Source of the DNA: Apostichopus japonicus
Taxonomy: Eukaryota; Echinodermata; Holothuroidea; Aspidochirotida; Stichopodidae
Assembly: GCF_037975245.1 (NCBI RefSeq)
Contig: NC_092573.1
Coordinates: forward strand, 11,289,501 to 11,315,000
Direction: 5' to 3'
Length of the DNA stretch: 25,500 nt
In this document: positions 1-10,770 of the stretch, one piece after another
How positions within the stretch are numbered: position 1 is the stretch's first letter
How the letters are laid out: every line of letters starts with the position of its first letter
Translations under genes and position numbers: made by a program
Notes under the pieces: generated by a model
What the model was told of the DNA's origin: nothing
Database searches by the model: none
The model's input: the letters and a program-made list of their open reading frames with translations, nothing else

Positions 1-345
1 CAACTTACGCAAGCCTTACAAGATGATACACAAACCAAGAAAACATCGAAGAAGATATCGAAAGCTAAGAGCAGCGTCTTAAAGACCATGCTGTCTGTAT
101 CGTTAGTCTACGCCATCTGTTGGGCACCGATAGCCATTAGTTACCTTCTGTACAACTTCGGTGGATATCTCGACTTCACCAGTAGGTTTTACGTGGTCAC
201 AAAATTGTTCGTTGATTCTAACATGGCAGTGAATCCATTCATTTATACTTTTCAATACAGACAATTCCAAGAGGCACTTGCAAGAACTTTTGGCATCCGA
301 CTTGGCTGGGGTACACGAGTAACTCCAGCTACAACGAGAGGGTAG
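1..345 (+). CDS. C-terminal end of a class A (rhodopsin-like) G-protein-coupled receptor, 5' truncated by the window
   Basis: The frame is open from base 1 to the TAG at 343-345, giving 114 residues. The first 29 residues are lysine- and serine-rich and look like the end of intracellular loop 3. TM6 follows (about residues 30-53) with the family motif CWAP at 40-43 (toggle Trp and the conserved Pro). After a short outer loop comes TM7 with NPFIY at 78-82, which is the NPxxY activation motif. A helix-8-like stretch (QYRQFQEAL) and a short tail without cysteine complete it, so no palmitoylation site is seen. The protein is a plasma-membrane receptor coupling to heterotrimeric G proteins. The ligand cannot be told from this part. 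An internal ATG at 88 lies within the run-in to TM6 and is not the start. The exon continues left of the window. Confidence 0.88.
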   Translation, partial: QLTQALQDDTQTKKTSKKISKAKSSVLKTMLSVSLVYAICWAPIAISYLLYNFGGYLDFTSRFYVVTKLFVDSNMAVNPFIYTFQYRQFQEALARTFGIRLGWGTRVTPATTRG

Positions 346-968
346 ACTATTACATCTGGGGTTTTATCACCTTTTAAATCCGTCATAAACTGTTACGGTT
401 TCTAAATGAAGATATAAACTTATGATGTATAATTGAAACTTGATATCAAGTCTTATAGAAACTGGGAAGATTCAAAATGGCGACTACTTTTGTTTACAAT
501 CCTCATTTGTTTCTTTATCATACTTGTTATTACCAGGCCTTGAAGTCGTATGCACTTATTGAACGTGGTCAATTAGTTGGCCACTTTTAGGCGGGTGTTA
601 TATCTAATCATTTCATTTATGTAAGATATGGTATAAAGCAACACCAAGTGACTTTCCATTTCCTGATATACATTCATCAACAAATTCCAGGGACACAATT
701 TATATTAATCATGGGTTATGTGTCGATATCTAAACAGCGCATGTTTACATGGTTAACCAGCAAACAAACAAAATCGTGACAGAGTTGGGAAGTTGTCGCT
801 GTTTCATCGAGGACAAGCCAAAGACGGAAGAAAGTTTACGTGAGATCATTAGACGGTATTCTATCAGTTTGTTCACAATTTCGAATTACGTTAAAGAGAC
901 GCAACAAGGTTTAAAGATCGCAGTTGTCCAAAGGCTGATATGCTTTGCTACGTTATTCAAGTGAGCAT
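346..968. other. 3' flank of the GPCR exon, no gene seen
   Basis: This stretch follows the receptor stop codon and presumably contains its 3' UTR. I see no convincing AATAAA before the (TA)n array. The nearest clear AATAAA on this strand is near 1722, which would imply an unusually long UTR. A 71-codon open frame at 749-964 has no recognisable motif and runs into the microsatellite, so I treat it as chance. Confidence 0.4.
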
Positions 969-975
969 ATGTATA

Positions 976-1062
<87 letters not shown>
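969..1062. repeat. (TA)n microsatellite
   Basis: About 94 bases of almost pure TA dinucleotide. Any open frame through it is a low-complexity Tyr/Ile run. No SINE or inverted repeat is visible on either side, unlike the arrays at 14.3 and 15.7 kb. Confidence 0.97.
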
Positions 1063-1065
<3 letters not shown>

Positions 1066-2598
1066 AGTGCTGTCCTCGCTTCGATGGATCTGTTATCGCA
1101 GAATCATCCTTGCTCGTCCATATAAAACATATCAAATTGTGGAAATGTAAACAACGAAAATGAAAGGTGGAAATTACATTATCTAAATATCAAATCTGCG
1201 TTTCATGGGCATTGGAAGGAGATACAAAGTTCAATTTTTTTTTTATTATGTAATAGTTTTAAGAAATGTTATGTTTTTAATGGTATTAATTTAGATATTA
1301 TATCGAAGGGCTTGATCTGAATCGACGAAGGACATCAAACCTTCCTAAAAATATAAAGAAAACAGTAACATATCAGAGTGAACATCAACAAAATATTGAT
1401 CGAAACATTTACATAACGTGTCTGTTAGTAATTTATTTTTGCAGGGAGTTGAGAGGATTGCATGATTTGATGAAAGATACGAACTCGCATAAACGAAGGC
1501 CAATAGTGGTAACTATGCGTCTTTTTTGTTTTCGTATATCGTTTATTCCCCGATGACGTCACTGCCATCCGCGTACCACATGTAAAGTTCATGCAGCTTT
1601 TACTATTTAAGTTACCTTGTTTACAACCTTGACCTTCTACTGTATCAGATCAGGTGTTCTATTGCCGTATTGGAGAGAAAAAAACAAACATTTATGGTTG
1701 AAGCTTTAATTGGCATCTTCAATAAACTTATTAAATACTAACGCTCTCCTTGGGTAGTCTGGTAAAGGGATTTATTCTAATAACGCGATCTCATACTTTA
1801 GCATATACTTTCTCACGTAATTTAAATATCAGAGTTGACAAACAAACTAGACAGCAAAACTGCAGTGCTGTTTCGATGATGCTACATGAATAATCTTATA
1901 TGAATGTGACACACTAGGTTGTAGCGTATAGCCAGGATGAACAACATACTTCAATTTAAATAGTACAGCAAAACGAATTGAGATATGACAAACAATATTC
2001 TGATTGGCAGCTGATGACCTAGATGGAAACTTTTCTTGTATGCAACATACAGATTGATCTCTACCAAATACAACAGGCTTCTTCTACTCAATATGGTACA
2101 CTTACAAAGCCGTACATTAAGTAGGCGCTGGACGAATTTTACCCCCTGGTTCCATAAGATTTTTGCGTCTGGTTTGCCTCGAAAACATCTAACTAGGCGA
2201 CAGTTAATTTTCGTAAACGGCGCCTGGTCATTTGCCCAACGTTACTACATCCAAACCTGAAGTTTTTATTTGGCAATTGCGAAATACGACGGGAAACTTC
2301 AAAAGCTAATCTAAAGATCTAATACCAATTATGCACAATTATATCGTCCATTTCAATACATTGAGCATGTACAAACAGTACAACGTTTAATTAAACACCT
2401 TTGTGCAAAGGCATGTATGCAGCGGCGTAAGTTAGCGACACACTTAAGTCAATGGAGATTTGATCGAGACTTCTTGATTCATATCTGCCCAAGCTAAGTT
2501 TCAATTACCAACAGCCTCTCCTATTCAAATGATGCATAAAGCACATGTTATCTAATAGTCTGGTCGGTGGGAGATACGGTAGATTATAAAATATGAGT
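1063..2598. other. Intergenic, no gene seen; diverged repeat fragment near 2055-2115
   Basis: There is no open frame with recognisable domains on either strand. A segment around 2055-2115 (CAACAGGCTTCTTCTACTC and the following TATGGTACAC...) resembles the middle of the 144-bp repeat unit at 2601-2888. It may be a third, older copy. An AATAAA at about 1722 is the only polyadenylation-like signal noted on the + strand near the receptor. Confidence 0.4.
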
Positions 2599-2600
2599 TT

Positions 2601-2888
2601 CCAAAATTTGAACCTTGGTGACTCCAAATGACAATTGGCCTCCACAAAAAACAATATACTTCTTGTACTTAACGTGTCACAACTACATACTAAACATGAA
2701 ATTGGTCCAAGATTCGCTTCTTGAGATATCGTGTTTAAAGGTTTTCAAAATTTGACCCTGGTCTACCCAAATGACCTTTGACCTCCTCTAAAAAAACAAT
2801 ACGCCTTTTTTACTCAACGTTTTACTCCTACACACCAAATATGAGATTGGTCCAAGCTTCCCTTCTTGAGATATCGTGTTTACAAGTA
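2601..2888 (+). repeat. Two diverged tandem copies of a ~144-bp unit
   Basis: Copy 1 starts at CCAAAATTTG (2601) and copy 2 at TCAAAATTTG (2745), a period of 144. Both share the blocks TTTGA, CCAAATGAC, CCTC-CA/TAAAAAACAATA, TACTCAACGT-like, CCAAATATGAGATTGGTCCA and CTTCTTGAGATATCGTGTTTA in the same order. Substitutions are spread throughout, with no sign of a conserved reading frame. I recall similar units as dispersed repeats in marine invertebrate genomes, but I cannot name the family. Confidence 0.6.
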
Positions 2889-4045
2889 AGGCGTCCCAAT
2901 ACACATACACACACACCCATCCACCTGCATGACTACAAAGGTTACGATTATCATCGAAACCAAAAAGTATTTTAAGAGGGCACGCATCTGGATTAGTCGT
3001 CAAGGTGACAGTAATCTTCTCAATGCCTTACGAGGGTGAGGTCAGAGGGGCTGCAGATCCAGGACCTAGGATCAATTATGGGCCCTGGGAAATACGGAGG
3101 ACCCCGGGAAAATATAGAATAAAGAATAATGGAGTCTCATTTTCGAAATATACTTAATCGAAAATGAAGATTGCAAAAGAATTACTGTTTCTGGATCCCG
3201 ACCTGGTTCACGATGGCTCCCAAATCCTCGTCTGCTCTTTTTGAGGTAACCTTTCCATCGAATTAGATTTTGATTTCAAGTACGTTGCCATGACATTGTA
3301 ATTTGCAACTGTTTCTTCCACATCTCAAATCAACCATAAACAATTATATTGTTACTATATTCTAGCTATTCGACCGAAACTGCTCATTATAAGTGGTTTT
3401 AGTGCATATTTCTTTCCGCAAGAAGATGAGTGACTATTACACAAAAATGATTATTTGAGGCATTAATAAGCCCTAATAACGTGATTACAATGAGAAGTGA
3501 TGCTTGCCCTTGCTTATCATATGTATACGTCTATTGGGATATATTGTGAAGATTAATTGCTCAGTGTTGATATTTTCGCCAAAGTGCAGACTTTTCTTTC
3601 GATGTAGTAAACGTCTTTTAATTTATGTTTTTGACTTTGTTTGACGTAGTGTCTGTCGTGAACCTTGATGATGTTCCAAACACAGTCATTTTGGTTTCAA
3701 CTCTTTGCCTTTTAAAGGAATATGTGTCGTGTACGGTGCTATATAGTAGTGTTAATGTGGAGATATGTTCACGTGGATGTCTATATTAATATTGTTTATG
3801 TCACGTTGTTTGATTCTATTATTTAAGGCTATTCTTACGTATGTTACATAAAATGGGATCTTGCCTGCAAGAGACTAAAACATTACACCATTAAGAACAG
3901 GGCCATATATGTTTAGTATGGTCAAATAACTTTTGATAGCAGTAGCGCAAAAAAAGAAAGAAAAGGCTAAATGTATAGTACCGTCTGACCATGGTCACTT
4001 ACTGACAAAAACATCCGATTTGGGATTGTTGAAAGTGAAACCCTT
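2889..4045. other. Intergenic, no gene seen
   Basis: It begins with a short CA-rich patch (2900-2925). A small GC-richer patch around 3035-3110 (GGGCCCTGGGAA and GACCCCGGGAA) stands out from the AT-rich surroundings and may be a repeat remnant. The rest is AT-rich with stops in all frames. Confidence 0.4.
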
Positions 4046-4434
4046 TAATAATAATAATACACAGTTCTTATAAAGCGCAAATACACACTTAAGTCTCAGT
4101 GCGCTGATAATTATTAACCCCTGGTCATTGGTAACTTGTCACACCCACACACCAAAGTGTGCACAATTCAATCAATCTCTCCTGGGGCACCACAGTGCAC
4201 CACAACCACGTGTCCCCCGGGGGACTTCCCATAGGGTGCAGCCACACACCGGCGCACGCAACTATAGTTACAAGTTACCTCGCAGGTCCCCATTTATACA
4301 CCTGGGTGAAGAGAGGCAATGGAGATAAAGCGCCTTGCCCAAGAACACAACGCAATGATCTGGCCAGGGCTCGAACCTGTAATCCTTAGATAACAAGTCC
4401 ACTGCCTTAACCACTTGACCACAACGCCCTCCAC
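4046..4434 (-). mobile_element. tRNA-derived SINE, full-length-looking (SINE C), with (ATT)n tail
   Basis: On the minus strand it starts near 4434 with a tRNA-like head. The Pol III A box lies in GTGGTCAAGTGG (about 4412-4424) and the B box in GGTTCGAGCCC (about 4370-4381), spaced as in a class II (Ser/Leu-like) tRNA. A roughly 300-bp body follows, containing CTTGGGCAAGGCGCTTTATC, CACCCAGGTGTATAAATGGG and GCGCTTTATAAGAACTGTG, and it ends in an ATT repeat at 4046-4059. Such an element is transcribed by RNA polymerase III and mobilised by a partner LINE through the shared 3' end. Two open frames across it are chance frames in the SINE. I could not identify target-site duplications. Confidence 0.82.
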
Positions 4435-5892
4435 AAAAATACACAAAGTTGAAGTGATAGCGATGTTTCCATAGCTAGTTTGGCTTTGACGATATTCAGG
4501 TTTAATATACACCAAGTGTTTGGTGTGCTCCTTTATGGCTAACTTGCCGATGATGCGGGGTCCCCAATACATACCAAATGTTAATGTTAATCCAATGTTT
4601 CAATCAATTTAAATAACTACATGTAAACAAATCAGCACCCCTTGTATTACATTCAGTACCATTTCTTTACAAATTTGTTGTGTTTTGTAAACACATTATT
4701 TGAAGCCACAATGCTTTGATTTCCTGTTAAGTATTGTTTGTGCTGCATCATGTGAATTTGTATCTATCACTGTTGTGAAATAAATATTAAACTTTCATAC
4801 AAGATGACGAGTACCGCAAAGCATTTTTGCAAAGATTTCTTGCAACAAACTATAAGTTCTTATTGAGCATTTGTTAGTTTTAAAAGCATTACGCTATGCT
4901 ATCAGTAGATAGCTTCCATCCTAACGTGTTGTTACTTGGAAGCGTTGTATAGCCTAGTGTTAACAATCTGAATATACGGTAGGCTAGCAAATCGGTCATT
5001 ATTGTTTTCCAAAAAAAAAGTTTAGTTGGGAAGACTCCCATTATTCTATCTAACTTCAACAATCGAGTCTAGGAAGCAAACAGGCCGATGACAGATATCA
5101 GTTTCATAAACAAGGTGAAAAAGTCGAATCATTTGTAACTGTGTGCAAAATATCTTGTCTTTTTCGTTGGCAATTGATAATCCAAACTTGGCTCCATTTC
5201 TAATGTTTCTCACTAGATAAGAGCCTTTCTAAAAAAAACCCGTCACCAATGGTATTAGTGTCATTCGATCCTACGGATAATACATCAAATTGCCATATCT
5301 TCGGCATCTGTATATCAATCACAGACTGAACCCTAATTTAATCCTCAGGAAGATAGTATATTTCCTGTTTATAATACCCTTTATGGCCCTTTGAAGATGA
5401 ATATGAACTGAAACGTCTTAACTCTAACTTTTTGGTATAATTCCTTATTTTGGTGAATGACATTGCAAGATACTTTATTTTCTTTTTAGTCATCTTGGCA
5501 TACAAAGAACTTTAGTTACTCTTTACATATTATTTTGCTGTTTATTAATATTTATTAAGAAACTTGAAAGATTGTGTTCTGCCACGTGATGAATACTTTA
5601 TACATCTATTTTTAGAATAGAATTAATCACCCATGTCTATGTAAAACTATCCTTTATTTGCTAGTAAATGAAGAAAGAAAGAATGATGATATCACATACG
5701 TTTTCAATTTTGTTTAATCTACTGACGTAGCAGCTTGTTCTACTATTTATCAAACAACGATCACATTCATATCAGACATAATTAATATTCGACGTCATTA
5801 GCAAATGTAAAGTTAGGCTGTATTTTAATTTTAGATGGCAACAGTCTGTGATTTCTACGAGATAAGATGCTAAATGACACTCTTTGATGAGT
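4435..5892. other. Intergenic, no gene seen; possible transcript 3' end near 4780
   Basis: The segment ending in GTGAAATAAATATTAAAC (about 4776-4793) has a polyadenylation-like AATAAA preceded by T/G-rich sequence. It could be the end of a transcript, but no coding exon is linked to it. The remainder is AT-rich and featureless. Confidence 0.3.
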
Positions 5893-5974
5893 TTAGCATA
5901 GCTACTTTGCATAATGTAAGATTGTATAAAGTTTATAGCATAACTACTTTGCATAATGTAAAATTGTGTAAAGC
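5893..5974 (+). repeat. 42-bp tandem duplication
   Basis: The block beginning AGCATAGCTACTTTGCATAA at 5895 recurs at 5937 as AGCATAACTACTTTGCATAA and continues ATGTAA-ATTGT-TAAAG in both. The period is 42 bp with a handful of substitutions. It looks like a local slippage duplication and codes for nothing I can recognise. Confidence 0.75.
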
Positions 5975-6620
5975 GATGTCATAAGATAGAAATTCGAGAG
6001 AAACTCCTACGACATACAGACGCAGTCTTCTTTGCTGGCGTTGATCTTACTTTCAGCCTTCTCAGCCCTAAACAACATTAGCGAGATTGATCTACTCTTG
6101 TAGCCGTATGTTTCCCCAACATTGGTCGAGTGGACTGCACAATGAATGTATTCGATTTAGGGCGTAATTCAGCCCTATTTAACATTATGCAACTTTCCGA
6201 CTACTTCACTTCATTTAATTAGAGTATGAAACACGTGAGCCAATAAAGAACATAATTGTCTCCTTCATGTTTAACCTTTTTTATTATTTGCAAACATTTG
6301 AAGCTCAAACGCCTGATTTCATCGTTTTTGGTGCAATTCTGGTGGCTTCAAAATATCAGCCTATACGTGCACGGTTCTGGTAGTAACGTACCTTACTGAG
6401 TTTTCCAATAACAGACTGGGATACCACCAGATCTCAAACTTAACTTCAACTACTGCATTAAAAAAAAACAGTTGAGTTTAGGTCTATATATTTAGTTTTC
6501 TGTTTACAAATTATATTCCAATACAACCAGGAATGGACCGGACTGCCACATATATTTAATATCAAACTATATTACCTTGTTTTCTATCTGTTACCCTTCA
6601 GTGGTTTGAGCCTGGCGATC
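5975..6620. other. Intergenic, no gene seen
   Basis: AT-rich sequence with stops in all frames. An AATAAA at about 6242 has no coding sequence nearby. Confidence 0.35.
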
Positions 6621-6838
6621 TTTCTTTCTTTCTCTCTATTTCTCCAACCCCCTCTACCTCCACCCCCCCCCATATTTCCCCTCGCCCTCTCTCTCTCTCT
6701 TTCTTTACCTCCCAACGGCTCCGTCGAGGCCCGAACATGGCGTGCGTGTGGCTGTGTATCCGACAAAATCCGACAAGAGTCAACTTTCATTTTAAAACAG
6801 AACAACAACAAAAAACAAAACAAAACAAAACAAAAAAT
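6621..6838. repeat. Low-complexity tract: (CT)/(CTTT) run, poly-C, then (AAAAC)n
   Basis: Pyrimidine-rich sequence (6621-6710, including a C8-9 run near 6661) is followed after a unique stretch by an AAAAC repeat (about 6805-6838). Overlapping open frames on both strands here are serine/leucine- or arginine/glycine-biased products of the simple repeat. Confidence 0.75.
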
Positions 6839-7445
6839 ATTTCCAATCGTGTGTGAATATTAAGTAATTAGAAATTGTATCCGGAAAGGAAATATCGTTC
6901 AAAAAAATAATTAGTTACTTTTTCATTAGCCTTCACTATCTAACTCCGACTATATAGTTCTAAAACAAAACCACCAGCTATGCATCTACAACATTTTTTT
7001 TTTCCTTCTTTGCCTTATCTGACAGTTATGAAACTTGATTGAAAAGGTTTCTCTGGCTATTTCAAATGATATAAATAATGATACAGATGACGTTAAGTTT
7101 GTTTATGATGGGTAAAGAAATCTCTTCGTTTGCTTAAGAAAATTAAGAACCATCATATTTATGAAGAGAAGGAAATAATGAGAATCTTTAGTTACTTGAT
7201 TGTTTTTTACATTGTGGCCTAATGAACAGATTGGATCATAAAACTGTGGTAAAAGAATAATAAATGCAACCATAACGAAAAATAAAAACATTAAAATTGA
7301 TTAATGATGCAATCTATGCACTAAGTCACATTTAGAAACAAATACTTTGGTTAAAAATATACTGAAAGTGCAATTATATCGTTATGGTCCATTTGAAATA
7401 TGGTCGGAAAAGAGGGGAAATCCTGCAAGAAGGGGCTGTACGTAA

Positions 7446-7448
<3 letters not shown>
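6839..7448. other. Intergenic, no gene seen
   Basis: AT-rich with a T9 run near 6994. The open frame on the minus strand at 7103-7291 shows only hydrophobic, low-complexity sequence and no motif. Confidence 0.35.
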
Positions 7449-7495
<47 letters not shown>

Positions 7496-7598
7496 CATAT
7501 ACATATATATATATGTATATATATATATAAATATATATATATATACATATATATATATACATATATATTTATATATATATATATTGATATATATATAT
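7449..7598. repeat. (TA)n-rich microsatellite, left of the 7.6-kb inverted-repeat element
   Basis: Mostly TA dinucleotides with interspersed TACA and TAAA variants. It abuts directly the inverted repeat that begins AACGCTAAATGATACC at 7599. Confidence 0.95.
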
Positions 7599-7894
7599 AA
7601 CGCTAAATGATACCTTGGGTCGACATTTACATTTACATACGACTTACACACTAAATTCAATCTAACCCTAACCCTTTTTTCTAACCCTATCCCTGAACCG
7701 ACCCGAACCAAACCTTGTAAATGAACGTTTTAGAGGACGGAGAACATTATAAAGCTATTTCCGACAATAAAAAAGTTTCTTAAAATGGTAGTAAAAACAT
7801 TAGGTGGACACTGAAATGTCGACCTAAGGTACACTGTCGACATAAGGTCGCTTTTTTACCATAAACTGTCGACCTAAGGTATCATCTAGGCGTT
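7599..7894. mobile_element. MITE-like element with ~30-bp terminal inverted repeats, embedded in (TA)n
   Basis: The left end reads AACGCTAAATGATACC then TTGGGTCGACATTTA. The reverse complement of the right end reads AACGCCTAGATGATACC then TTAGGTCGACAGTTTA, so the ends match over about 30 bp with one indel and a few changes. The element is 296 bp and has no coding capacity. Near the right end the word GTCGACNTAAGGT occurs three times in direct orientation (7818-7830, 7836-7848, 7868-7880), the last being part of the inverted repeat. A short (CCCTAA)2 patch at 7662-7674 lies inside. Both flanks are (TA)n, so a TA target duplication is possible but cannot be proved. Confidence 0.72.
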
Positions 7895-7899
7895 TATAC

Positions 7900-7930
<31 letters not shown>

Positions 7931-8008
7931 TGCATATATATATATATATGTATATATTTATATATATATATATATATGTGTGTGTGGGTGTGTGTGTGTG
8001 TGTATATA
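7895..8008. repeat. (TA)n followed by (TG)n microsatellite
   Basis: TA-rich sequence with TACA and TGCA interruptions turns into TG repeats at about 7977-8003. It abuts the right end of the 7599-7894 element. Confidence 0.95.
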
Positions 8009-9770
8009 AAGTTTGTTACATTATTGAGTGAAGTTGGTTTATTTCTTGCTATATCTAACAGACAATTCGGCTGCATTTCTTTTACCTGCTGAGACGCGCG
8101 ACGCCAGCTGAATTATTTGTCGCTTTTCTTTTCACAGTTGGTTAGAGATTACCTCTTTTGGCATGCATGCACATCTTTTCTCATTTATGTACAGCCTTTG
8201 TAAATTAATAACAAGTTCAACTTGCATAAATGAACCTTTGTTCTGTCTTTATACATACATATTTACACAAACAGAACTTAGTGGCTTACGGCAGTGAATA
8301 AAAGTTAACAAGATGACAATGTAAAGTCAATTTACAGATTTCGTAAGGGCTGTTGTACAAGTGTATTAAAGAAGTGCAATGCTATTTAAATTGTGGGTCT
8401 GGCTTCAGATACTCGTGCATTCGACATATGTGCAATTCTAAGCAACCTTAAATGCATTTAAGAAGTCCATACCACGACTTGAGATTGAATTATGACACAA
8501 GAGGTATTGCTTAGGGTTTGCTTAATTGTATATAAATTTCTCTTTCGTCCGCGATGCTTCATAAAGTGTCGTCGTGCGGTGGGAATCTTTGCTTTAATTA
8601 TCTGAGGTGGTATTGACGCAATAGTCACAAAACAAAAGGCTAGGGGATAAGGAAGCGGCAATATAGCTATATAGTAATCTGGTTACTTACTTTCCCGTTT
8701 ATGGAAGATTATTGTCACTGTCCGAATAACATATATTTCTTTTACTTTAAATTTAAAACAAAAGAAGGATAACAGACACATATTAATTAAATGCTTAGTG
8801 GTCTACACTTCTACGGATTAACTATATCCATATGTTCTCCTGGTGATCCCTGAGGGGAATGAAAGTTAGAGCCAATGGTGTGTCAATGAATTAAATGGAT
8901 ACATTTGGATACAGGCTCATCGTTACATAACTGCGGCATCTTGACCCGTTTAACTGACAGCTGAGAAAAGGCAGATCATTTTGAACGTCCGAGCAGTCTA
9001 AATTTTGATGTGTTTACGAAAATGTTCTTGTAAAATGTTGGTGAAATGTTGTAAGTTTCGGTTGTCAAAGGAACATGTAAATGAATGAATGACCTCTGTG
9101 AAGAAATACATTTTCAACTTGTCAAGGTAGTCAAAAATAATTAACTGAGCTGTATCATACAAATCAAAGGGTGGTGAATATATCTAAACTATTGGTAAAC
9201 CATATCTATCATGCACGAGCAATTATAATGACTGTCCCGTGTATACTGAAAATGTAGGAAATGCTTATTTCAAAAGATTGAAGTAAAAAGAAATATATGT
9301 CACCGAAATATATTTAACATATCGCAGACTTAAGAAGGTTGAGTAAGATGAGACAATCATATCGTCACATAAAAAGTAGCATAATTATATTTTTTCAAGT
9401 TGAAAAATCAGATCAGTGCTAATGAGAGAGCCACAGTAACGACTCTCGTCATTTTAAGATCGTTTAAGAGTGCATGACTTCTAGATTTCTCCTGTCTCGA
9501 GTCGAGTGATCGACCCGAGTCATACTTTGCATTTATGAAGTTTAATGTCTGGAGTCATTACTGGTAACAACACTGGGAAAACCCCTGAAAATAATTTTGA
9601 TTTCATTTTCACTCTGTCGATAAATTTACGGTCTTATCATTTGCTAAAACTGTATACACTTCCACCAAAGGGTTATATCACAGAATAGCACACTACATCA
9701 CTTTCATTGCATAGGGTTCAGAGGCAACGAGAGTCGACGAGACTAACATGTGCAAATGCTTCCGTTCGTT
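8009..9770. other. Intergenic, no gene seen
   Basis: No open frame with recognisable features and no clear repeat. A short imperfect palindrome of CGAGTC/GACCCGAG words near 9498-9523 is the only local structure noted. Confidence 0.4.
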
Positions 9771-9809
9771 CTCCCCAACCCCTCCCCTCCCTACCCCACC
9801 CCTCCCCTA
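9771..9809 (-). repeat. C-rich tract, G-quadruplex-capable on the minus strand
   Basis: Repeated CCCC/CCCTCCC blocks. The complementary strand carries at least four runs of three or more Gs within 40 bases. Confidence 0.7.
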
Positions 9810-10621
9810 TTAGAAATGGCCTCCCACTCCTGTGGGTTTATTCAACTCTATAAACCAATTCGCCGAGGACTTAAGCTAAAACACAGCGCGTGATGTTAGG
9901 TCAGTTCATCTCACAACTTTCGCTTCTTTATTTTGGTGAGAAACATCTTCGCGTATCTGTTGCAAAGATATATGGTTATCATAATCGTAAAATATCATAA
10001 TAATAGAAGCATAACAAAAGCTGATTCAAGTAAGTATAGATTAACAGTCTTCCACAATATACAAGGAAATCAGTTGTTAAAGACAGTGAAAAAAAAAGAA
10101 ATAAACCTTGTATTACTAAATCATGTAATTTTCAATCAGTGTCTACACCCTTCGTCCACGAATGATGCCACGAAATACGCAGAGGTAAAGCAGAGTGTCA
10201 TATATTCAAGAAAAAAACTACTTCTAGCCTATAACCTAGGTCCGATTGTTAGTTTGAATATTAAATCATATCTCTAGCGTATAGATATCGCTTTAACAAA
10301 AAGAAAAACAATCGCATGACAAAAGATGATATTGCAAATTACATCCGCCTGCGGAACTCGTATACCTAGGTCAACTTGTTTATATTTCGTTTGCCCGCGA
10401 GGCAATTCAATTATAGAAGTCTTGAGCATGAGAAACTCATCGTTCATAATTCTATTTACGAATTGAATACTCTTAGCATTTAAAATAGATCTCTGTTTTT
10501 GCATTCAATTTTCAATGTAGGATGATTGTTACAATATGTCAAAGACTATAAGTCAATAAACAACGACAAACGGATGAACTGGGGAATTATAAATAAATGT
10601 GAAAAGAGCAAGGAATGTTTT
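9810..10621. other. Intergenic, no gene seen
   Basis: Two open frames exist (9933-10277 on +, 10274-10504 on -). Both are lysine/asparagine/isoleucine-rich as expected by chance in AT-rich DNA, without motifs, membrane segments or good start context. Confidence 0.4.
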
Positions 10622-10720
10622 GGCTATTACGGGAGTCGAACCAGTGACTTCTGGATTGCAAAATTCTGTGCTCTTCCAAACTGAGACATCCATCTCTTAA
10701 CTGGTCGCAATCCGATAGCC
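10622..10720 (-). other. tRNA-like block (tRNA pseudogene or SINE head)
   Basis: On the minus strand there is an A-box-like TGTCTCAGTTTGG (about 10677-10689) and a canonical B box GGTTCGACTCC (10633-10643), with a TGC at the anticodon-like position between them. The anticodon stem is poorly paired, so a working tRNA is unlikely. The block is bounded by GGCTAT at 10622 and ATAGCC at 10720, a 6-bp inverted pair about 99 bases apart, wider than a tRNA acceptor stem allows. No SINE body is recognisable on either side. Confidence 0.5.
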
Positions 10721-10730
10721 ATTTCTGTCA

Positions 10731-10770
10731 AGGGGGGGGGGGGAGGGGGAGGGAAAGGGAAAGGGAAAGA
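10731..10770 (+). repeat. G-rich / purine tract, G-quadruplex-capable
   Basis: A run of about 12 Gs followed by GGGA and AAAGGG repeats. At least five G-runs lie within 40 bases on the + strand. Confidence 0.85.

Noticed and set aside
4128-4572. Open frames on both strands around the 4-kb SINE
   Set aside because: They follow the SINE head and body, with composition and position explained by the repeat.
5893-5974. CRISPR-like or regularly spaced repeat array
   Set aside because: Only two adjacent copies with no spacers, in a eukaryotic context.
6584-6863. Arg/Gly- and Ser/Leu/Pro-rich open frames on both strands
   Set aside because: Direct translations of CT/GA simple repeats. No domain is present.
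7662-7692. Interstitial telomere-like (CCCTAA)n
   Set aside because: Only about two perfect units, inside the 7599-7894 element. Too short to call a telomeric relic.
7351-7711. Several open frames of Tyr/Ile repeats on both strands
   Set aside because: They are translations of the (TA)n arrays. TA repeats have no stop in some frames, so the length means nothing.
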